In this document: piece by piece, positions 38,001 to 47,000 of the stretch | Layout of the letters: the number at the start of each line of letters is the position of its first letter | Position numbering within the stretch: the first letter of the stretch is position 1 | NCBI RefSeq assembly: GCF_015832195.1 | Contig: NC_052017.1 | Coordinates: forward strand, 13,964,790-14,028,789 | DNA from: Motacilla alba alba | Taxonomy: Eukaryota; Chordata; Aves; Passeriformes; Motacillidae | Direction of reading: 5' to 3' | DNA length: 64,000 nucleotides | Position numbers and translations under genes: made by a program | Notes under the pieces: model-generated | What the model was told of the DNA's origin: nothing | Seen by the model: only the letters and a program-made list of their open reading frames with translations | The model's database searches: none

Positions 38001-41000
38001 GCCAGAGGGGAGAGGGCACAGTGACCACAATGCAGGAATCCAGTGAGTTGAGAAAAAACTGTGTCTGGGAGCAAGGACCTGGCAAACAAGGACACAGCAG
38101 GGAAGGAGAGAATAATAGATGAACCCTTTTTATATCCATTCTGTCTCAAACTACTCACCTGAGGTTTTGTGTTGTTAAAATTGTTATTCTAGTTTACCTT
38201 CCATTAAAATCTGGGTTGTGAGTTCAAAAGCCTTACCAGTCTTCCCTGGCAGCTCAGTACATGCAGAAGGTCTTTGCCTCTTCAGACTGGAAGAGCTCCA
38301 CCTCAAAGGTCTGGCCAACTGCAGGTCTCAACACACTTCCCATATTTCTCATTATTTTCCCACAATAAACAAGCACATTCTAAGAGTCACATTATCTTTC
38401 TGACTTTTTTTATTAATAATGGGCAAGAAAGGCAATTCTTCCCCCAGAGCTGATATTGATGGAAGCATAGAGTCCTTTGTTCTTAGTTCATACTTGCACA
38501 AAGCATCTCATTAAAGTAAACCCAAGTTATTCCTTTAATAAGGAGTGAGTCATGCCTGAGAAAATACTCCAAGATTTGGTCACATTGCTGTTGGGAGGGT
38601 ATTGCTCTACAGGGAGTTGTCACTGCTCAGGGTGAGATAAAAGTTCATACCAACGGGGTAGGAACCAAATGCTCAAAATATTTCAAACTGCTTCTGAAAA
38701 TAAGAAATGCAAAGGATTTATATGCTATCTTTGTATAATCTTTCCATTGAAATTTCTAGTTCTATGGAAGAAAATAAGCTACTATGTATTAAACCTTTAG
38801 GCAGAATTGAAAAGAAGCTGAAAACAAGATATGATCTCATCCTGACCATAATACCAGACTTCCCTTATTTTACGCAGAGCTTGTTTTGAAGCTTATTTTG
38901 AGTTCATTTGGCAATCAGCCACATTTGTCCCTTTTCCCTCTCAATTTGTCCATTTCAATGCTGCCATCTTGTGGGCCTACTTAACAGTCTGGAAGATGTT
39001 GAAAAAAGTTCCTTATTGAAGCCAAGAACTGTAGACTTCACCAGAAATCCTTTCCTGTCGAGGACATTCCGTTAATGTTTCTGGCTGTTCTTATTCTTTT
39101 CCAAATCTCATTGAGAGTTGCAAATTGTGGTACCATTACGGTGCAGGGATATTGACAATCAGAAAATACATCTGATAAGTAAGCCAGAGCTTGCTTTATG
39201 AGTCTTCCGTGCTGCAATGAGGTTATCAGATAATGCAGGCAAATCAGAAGAATAAATCTAACCACAGGAAAAAAAAGTCCCATCATAGGGGTCATAAAGA
39301 GACAAGAAGAAACCACATCTTTTACAAAAAATAGTGATTTTTCATCTGTTTCCCAGGAGAGCTGTTCTTGCTATAGCTTCTCAGAGTCTCATGAAGAAAT
39401 GGTTCTGCTAATGGTCAAATGTATGCATTTGTTTTGAAGTACAAAATCTGAATTATGCAATTAATAATCACATTTCATCCCCCCTTTTCCATCTTTCCTT
39501 GCAGAGCCACCACTATACAACTGTGGCTTTGGCTGGGGATCCCAAAAGACTTTGTGCCACTGGGAGCATGACAACCAGGTGGATTTAAGGTGGGCAATCC
39601 TGACCAGCAAGACCGGGCCGATTCAAGACCACTCAGGTAATCATGAGTTCATGATGTAGCTATTTTACACGGGATGAGATTGTTCTGTTTAATACCAATG
39701 TCCTCCAAAATCACAAGAGAGTGAATTATACCTAAAATACATAAAGTCACAAAGATGGTTCTCTAGTAAACCTAATGCATTACTAGTAATCACAACTGAC
39801 TGTAATTGTCCTTTCTTTTGGGGAATAAAGATTGCTTCTCATCAGGAACTGAAGATATTCCCTTCCCTTGACTTGCCTTTGGGTAATCCATCACCTGGAG
39901 TAGAAAAAATCAGAATGACCAAATATTTTGCAAATATCACTGACCAACTAATACAGTCAGTCAGTTAATGACCTCACATTATTCCTGTTTGTAGTTACAG
40001 GGACTATCCACCACAGGAAAGTGTTTTATGTAGGTGAAACTTCCCAGATGAGTGTGTTATCATGCCCCTCTCCTTTCTGGCAGGAGTTGGAGATTATGGC
40101 CATCCTCTGCTCACAAACAGTTTTTTCAAGAAATATCACACTGGGGAATTGATTGGTTTGTTTTGCAGTAACTAACTCATAGCTCAGCATAATTAGGCAA
40201 TAAATTTGCTGCAGGCTAGTGGAGAAGGGAGGGCACTGTGTGACCTGCACAGCCTCTTACTTTAGTGTTCTCGCTTGCATACGTGCAGATTAATCAAATG
40301 GGTTGAGATGAATCCCCCTTCCCACTTCTGCTACCCTTTGCTTAATGAGAATGACAAGGAAATTAGACAAAATTGGACTTTTTAAATTCTGAGACACTTT
40401 CAATTGAATCTTAAGACAAGTACAGTAGTTTCAGGGGAAAAAAAAACTTGTAATACTTTGACTATAAATGGCATTGTACAAATAAATGGCATCAAATTAA
40501 CTGAATGCAGTTAGCTGAAGTGAAGGCTGTAATGGTGGAAAAATTGATGTAGAGTAAAGTGAAATGGCTCAGTAGGATCTGACATTGAAAGGAGGTTAAA
40601 AGCTATGTTAGCCAGAGACTGACAAAATCTAAAAGGCATGCATAAGTAAAGCTCTAATTAAGACAATGAAGACAGAGTTCCTGACCTGGCACTGCAATAA
40701 TATTCTGAAAATGAGAGCTATCTGCACTTTGCCATCAAGGATTATACAGAGAGAACCTGTCTTCAATCAGGAGATGAAGAAATTATATTCTTCAAATGAG
40801 ATTTTGTTGTTTCCACTGGGCCCTGCTAGTACAGAAAACTTATTTGTTCCATGAGCTATAGCTTGAGTAAATCTTAATGGCAGCCCATTTTTTCTTCTAC
40901 TGCACTTTCAATATTTTCCAAAATTCTCCTTGAGCTCTAAGGGGACCTTCACTTGCCAGGTTTGTGACCTGTCTGCCAGCAGGCACAGAGTGAGTGGAGT

Positions 41001-44000
41001 GGGTGTGAACGCAGACCATGAGCGGTCTGAATGGCACTGATGTCCCAAACAAACCCTCAGCTGCAAAACAAGGCCACCCTATGTATTGGGAAAACCACAG
41101 CGAGCAACTCACAGGCATATCTTTCTCTCAGACACAAGTGTAAAGCTGAAAAAATACACAGAAGTAATTTTCAACAGCAATTGCTTGTAGATGGCAGGAT
41201 ACACTGCATGTCACTTCAAATTATATATCTTGTGATGAAATCTGGCCAGTGTTAGGTCTTCCAACTCAGACAGCCATCCTAATGCTGTGATTATTTTCCA
41301 TTTTTCCTCCGTCTGGATTTCCCCATTCTTTGAAGAAATTTGCACATTGTGCTGCTCTGTATAGAAGCGAAGTTGGAAAGAACATATAGGCATAAACATT
41401 CCTGCTTAAGAAGCTGGACAAGATGTTACCGTAGAAAGACGGGGGGGGGGGGGGGAAGTCTATTTTTTTTTTGCAATATAACATCATCTTCTCCTATAAA
41501 ATTCTTCAACATGCATATTGGGCAGGATTCCTCTGCTGCTCACAGAAAGATCCAAACAGAAGAAAACACCCTTGTCTCATGTAGGAAGAAGTATGTCCTG
41601 TTCTTATTTATTAGGTCTAGCCACTGGGTTTAACCCACTCCTCTTCATTCCTGGTTCCCATCTCACTACTCTGTCCTTCTTATGCTTACCAGAGCAGCAA
41701 TGCTCATCTTCTTGTCTTCATTGGTGCAGGACTATGCCATTGCAATCCAATTATACACTATTTCACGTGAAATTCAAGGATGTTATGTATAGGCGAAGAC
41801 CAATGCTGACAAAACACCACCCTTCCAAAACATCTTCTTTTGCCTCTTTTTACTTTTCTTTCCCTTGAGTGTTGGTATAAACAGTGATATGTATACTTAT
41901 TTCAGCAATACTCAAGAAATAGTACTTTTTATTATTACTTTCACCCTTCCTACTCTCAATAGGACGATGCCAATAAATGCTGACTCCATCCTTTTGTGTG
42001 AGTGCATTGCACATGCAATCTATTCTTACACACACCAGGATGAACTTAATGTTTTTCCACCATGACTCTCTGCAAAGACACTGTTCAAAAGCTGACTGGA
42101 ATGTATGTGTAGCTGATGTAATTCAGAAGCACATCTCTATAGTCAGTATCATACTTAGCAATTTTCTGTTACCAAACTAATCACACTCCCACATGCTTCT
42201 CTCTCAGCATGATTGAGAAAGTAAGTTTCCAAGTTAAGGGTATTAGGTGTTCAGATTCAACGAGTATAAATCCATTATGCCCTTGAGAAAGCTATAACCA
42301 ACTATATAATATATTATAAGCTATAATCTTACTCTTTCAGGAAAAGGGCTCACAAATATATAGAGCCCAAAATATGGTTACAAAAATCAAGGGCATAATT
42401 CTGACACCATCTATGACAATTCTCAGCCTCTATTTGGGAACATGCTTTAAATCTCAGTTCCTGATCTCTGGCCACGGCTGTTCAAAGCCATTTCATCCTT
42501 CTCAGTGTTCTTCCCATTCTAATCTTGCCCCTTGAGCACAGATTACTTCAAACAGATTTTTTTTTTTAATAGCTCTTTGCACAATTAACGTAGAGTAGGC
42601 CCCAGGGATTTCTCTCTAGACTGCTGAACCAGGGATGGCTGTTTTCAGGAGGTGCACACTGACTAATGGAGCACATAATGCTGTCTCACCAAACATTCTT
42701 GTGCCTCCTTCCCTTAACAAAACAAATGCCTTGTGTGTTTCATGTGGTGAGCATGTTGTTAGGGTTCACCCTTGGCACAAAATATCCCAGTGAACAGCAG
42801 AGGAAACGGCCAAAGGAAAGCATAGAATAACAGAATTTCTTGGGTTGTACAGGACCTTTTAAGGTCATGTAGTTCAACCTCCCTGCAGTGACCAGGGACA
42901 TCTTCAAGCCTGACCTTGAATGTTTCTGGAGATAGTGTATCTTCTTCCTCTCTGGCCAACCTGTGTCAGTGATTCACTACCCACCAAATTTCTTCCTTAT
43001 ATCTAGTCTGAATCTACTCTCTTTTAGTTTAAAACGAGTACCCTTTAGGCTGTCACTATGGGTCCTATTAAAAAGCTTGTCTTCATCTTTGTTGTAAGTC
43101 CCCTTTAGTGGTTGAAAAGCTGCAATAAGGTCTTCCCAGAGCCTCCTCTTCTCCAAGCTGAATAACCCCAACTCTCAGCCTGTCCTCATAGGAGAGGTGC
43201 TCCAGCCCTTGATCAGCTTTGTGGCCCTCTTCTTAAGGCATATCAGCTTTCCTATAGCACCCAAAACAACACACTCTGACTCTCTTGTTTGTGATGCTTG
43301 ACCCATCAGCATGGAAAGAAGGCAAAAGATATGGGGTGGTCAGGGATTCTTATGCTAACAAAGAAAATTAAAGCTGGTGGCTAATCTTAACACAGTCCTT
43401 CTGTCACAGTAGGAGATGGCAATTTCATTTACTCACAAGCTGATGAAAGCCAGAAAGGCAAAGTGGCCCGCCTGCTGAGCCCCGTGATTTACTCGCAGAA
43501 CTCGGCGCACTGCATGACGTTCTGGTACCACATGTCCGGCGCGCACGTCGGCACCCTCAGGATCAAACTGCGCTACCAAAAGCCGGATGAATATGACCAG
43601 GTGCTGTGGACCCTGAGCGGGCACCAGGCAAACTACTGGAAGGAAGGACGTGTTCTTCTTCACAAGTCTGTGAAACACTACCAGGTGAGCTTGGCTCTTC
43701 CTCGCTGAGCTACCACGGCCAAGGCCAGCAACACCTTGCTGGCTGTGTTTTATATACCGCAGTAAAAGATGTCACTGAAGGATTTATGCAGACAATATTA
43801 CACCTACAGATGAGCTATGCTTGCTGTGACTAATAATAGTGAAATATTTCATGGTTATCTCAGATTATTGTGATACAAGCACTTTCTTATCACAGGCCAA
43901 ATAAATACTTTATATATCATTTATCATCAGTCACAAAACTGCTTCTTTGCCACAGTTTTGCTGATGTAAAAGTCTTTCATAAAGTCATGTCAGTACATAA

Positions 44001-47000
44001 TTTACATTTGCCTGTATAAGTTCATAAAGGCAATGCAGATTTTCAGGCCACAATTGAAGCACAAGTGTGACATCAACTGAAGATTTGTGTTAATAACTAA
44101 TTAAGAAATCCTGATTTCTACAGTTGTTTGCTAGCATGAAAATAATGTGAACACTATCTTGTTTTTCCAGGTGGTTATTGAGGGAGAAATTGGAAAAGGA
44201 ACCGGAGGAATTGCAGTGGATGATATTAAAATTGACAATCACATAGCACAAGAGGATTGCCGAAGTAAGTGTGACTAGCAAGAACATAGAGAGTTCTCAT
44301 CCAAAATATTGTTTATTTTGTTTTGATAGCTGGTTTTATCCGTGAGAAAGGGATAGATAAGGATTAGCTGTGTTTCCACTGAAAATATCCTGATTCAGCC
44401 CATGGCTTTATTCATAGTAAGTGCTGCTGGTGTCACCTTGGTATGGCAGCAGTTTGGATCAGAATTGGCATCCTACTGACATAGGTCACAGCATATTCAC
44501 AATTTCATGTCTCTCCCTGTATTTCATATTGCTGCCCTTTTAAAATTTCTCTGCTTTTCCTATTGCAGGATCCTGTTTTATCTAATGCACAAAATCCAGT
44601 TTTATTTCTTCGCCCTTTTTAGATCACTTACTATGAAGCCTTCTTAATTTTATTTTTTTAAGGGTCAAATCAAACCCTTAGAGGATAAGCAGATAGAGTT
44701 AAAAGGCCCCTGCTCTGTCCTCTGCTGTCCTGTTATTCTGAGTTTGCTGTGGCTCATTTGCTGTAGTCGTCAGCTCCCAGACATGTGGGACACAAAGCAA
44801 AGTTAGGACATGGCCTTTCCCATATCTGAGCCAGGCTATTCCTGAGATGCTCTTTGAGCCCTTTTATTCCTGGCCAGTCTCGAGTTATTCCGGTCACTGC
44901 TGATCATATGCACATTGCATACTGCACGTAATTTGGCAGCAGCAGCCCCAGATAAACACAAGCAACAGAACACTGTCCTTCATAGTGGAGATGAAGCAAT
45001 TGCTTTTATATAAGAGGGAATAGAAATGAGAACTCTTAGCATTAAGAAGATAAATTTATTCTGGGTTAGTTAACAATACAACTAAGAGCAATAATAGAGG
45101 GTGTTCCTCACCTTTTGTAGCTAACATCCTTTTGAGGGTAACATGACAGTCTTCAGCTACGTGGTAATTTCACTGCAGGATGAGGAAACAATCTCTTTTT
45201 ACCACGTGGTCCAACCCCTGGGGTTTATCAAATGCCACCAGAGTGGCAGTTGGCAGGAAAGGGAGGCAGGATGCACTGCCTAGTCCTCCTGCAGTGTCCC
45301 CAGCACCAAGAGAGGTGCTGAGACCACAGTGTCTGCATTTAATTGACTCCAGTATAAGAAAGGAAAATAACTTCTTTCCTACCTCCGTGTTTTGGTTGTT
45401 CAAACCAAATGTTGAGCAAAGATTTCTGCCTGAGGGAGCTAAACCCAAAAGCTCAGTCTGAAATCCAAACACAAGTGGTCTCACTGCAGCCAGTGAAACT
45501 ATTCTTGTGATTAACTATGTCTATGCTGATGAAGTGTTATGGAATTGGGCTCCAAAATTGTAAATACAATGAACGAGATGCTAATTCATCACACTGATTT
45601 CTCTTTCCCAGGCATGGAAAACCCCTGCTGATAACTAAAACTGTGCCAAGACTAGGCGGAGGGGAGTTTTTTAATCTTTCTTTTTTTCTCCATTAATTTT
45701 CAGAGCCCATTATAATGAACAGCTCTGTCAAGCCACCATAATGATGCTCTGGCACAGGAAAATCTGCTATACCATTATTGCCAGCATGATAGTCAATCAG
45801 TGTTTGTAACCCTAATAATCAATGTCAATTCTTTTGCTTCATTAGAATCAACTGATGTGGAGAATGAAATAGATGAAGAAGAAGACCCAGAAAGTAATCA
45901 AACAGGTAAAATTTGCGTTATTTCTTAAAAGGGAATGAATTTTAATGTGTATTTTAATGTGAATTTCTGCATTCTATTTATTTATTTTTAGATTTGTTCT
46001 CTAACTGCATATTGTATTAAGGTGTTGTGATTTTTCTGGATGAGGTCTCACATTTATTTGAAGGTTGTAATAGTTTTATTCTTCCATGTCATATGGACTT
46101 TTGTCCTTTTTATTATTTTTGCCTATCTCATTTGAAATATTTCAAATTTCATATACCTAATTTGTTACATTATTTTCATGTATATGCAAGCACATTATAG
46201 CCCTTCAATATTTTGTTACCTAGAAGGCTTGTCTACTGCTGAAGAAAGCACTATTATTATATCTTACAATTTATGACTCGCACTGTGCCTCAGTAATTAT
46301 GCTCAAAACTCTTCAGGTTAAATGTTTCACAGACCTGGCTGAAAATGCCATTTTATGACCAGTCTAGCAAAGCATTATCATTTCCAATGATGATAACAGT
46401 AAATGGATCATTAAATGGACCATAATTGTCATATTGTTCCAATAATAAAATATACTTGCATTTTTCAGGCAATGAGCTTAATTTTTTTCTGTTACGGTCA
46501 ACAGAATTGCTATAATTGATTTCAGTGAAAGAGAGTGAGTTTGTCCAAAAAGACTTTTTGGCTCTTCCACCAACAATTACAGGGTTTGTTGCTTTTGGAT
46601 CATTTTCATAAACTAAAAAAGTTGAGAGAAAACATTATGATACCCAGTGAATATTTTACACAAGAGGGCAGAGTGCTCTTCTGTGTCAGTTCTACCAATA
46701 TTTGGACTTCAAAATCCAATCCTAAAGTCACTGAAGTAGAAATAAAATGGCTGGATATTCCCAACCAATGTCTAAGGGTCTAACCTCTCACACTGAGCTG
46801 AGTAGGATTTGATTAACATTTTTGAGCTGTACACTGCAACGTGGCAAAATATAATTAAAAGACATCCTTATTCACTCCCAAGACTCCCACTTAATCCAAG
46901 GCAGAACCATAGCTCTACTAACAGGCAGCAGTTTTAAAGATTGGAGAACAGTCTGGAAAAAATCCACAACTATTTTGGCCACATTACAGTTTTCAGCTAT

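Larger units (their letters stand above)
32373..39504 (+). other. NRP1: NRP1 intron 12, largest complete intron in window
   Basis: 7.1 kb. It contains the read-through extension to 32461, a stop-poor GC-richer patch at 34563-34876 with no recognisable protein, poly-T at 35071-35084, a palindromic MITE-like element at 35440-35578, AT-rich sequence up to about 37800, and a purine-rich tract at about 37831-37890. No exon or second gene was seen. The acceptor at 39503-39504 follows a strong pyrimidine tract (ccccccttttccatctttcc). Confidence 0.82.
39637..43412 (+). other. NRP1: NRP1 intron 13 with CR1 insertion
   Basis: 3.8 kb, AT-rich, with a 15-base poly-G run at 41441-41455, a short T run at 42560-42569, and a CR1 LINE 3' end at 42821-43234 on the - strand. 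The CR1 ends under 200 bp before the exon 14 acceptor. That acceptor is CAGTAG: the AG used is the second one (43411-43412), as needed to keep the reading frame. Nothing else was recognised. Confidence 0.84.
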
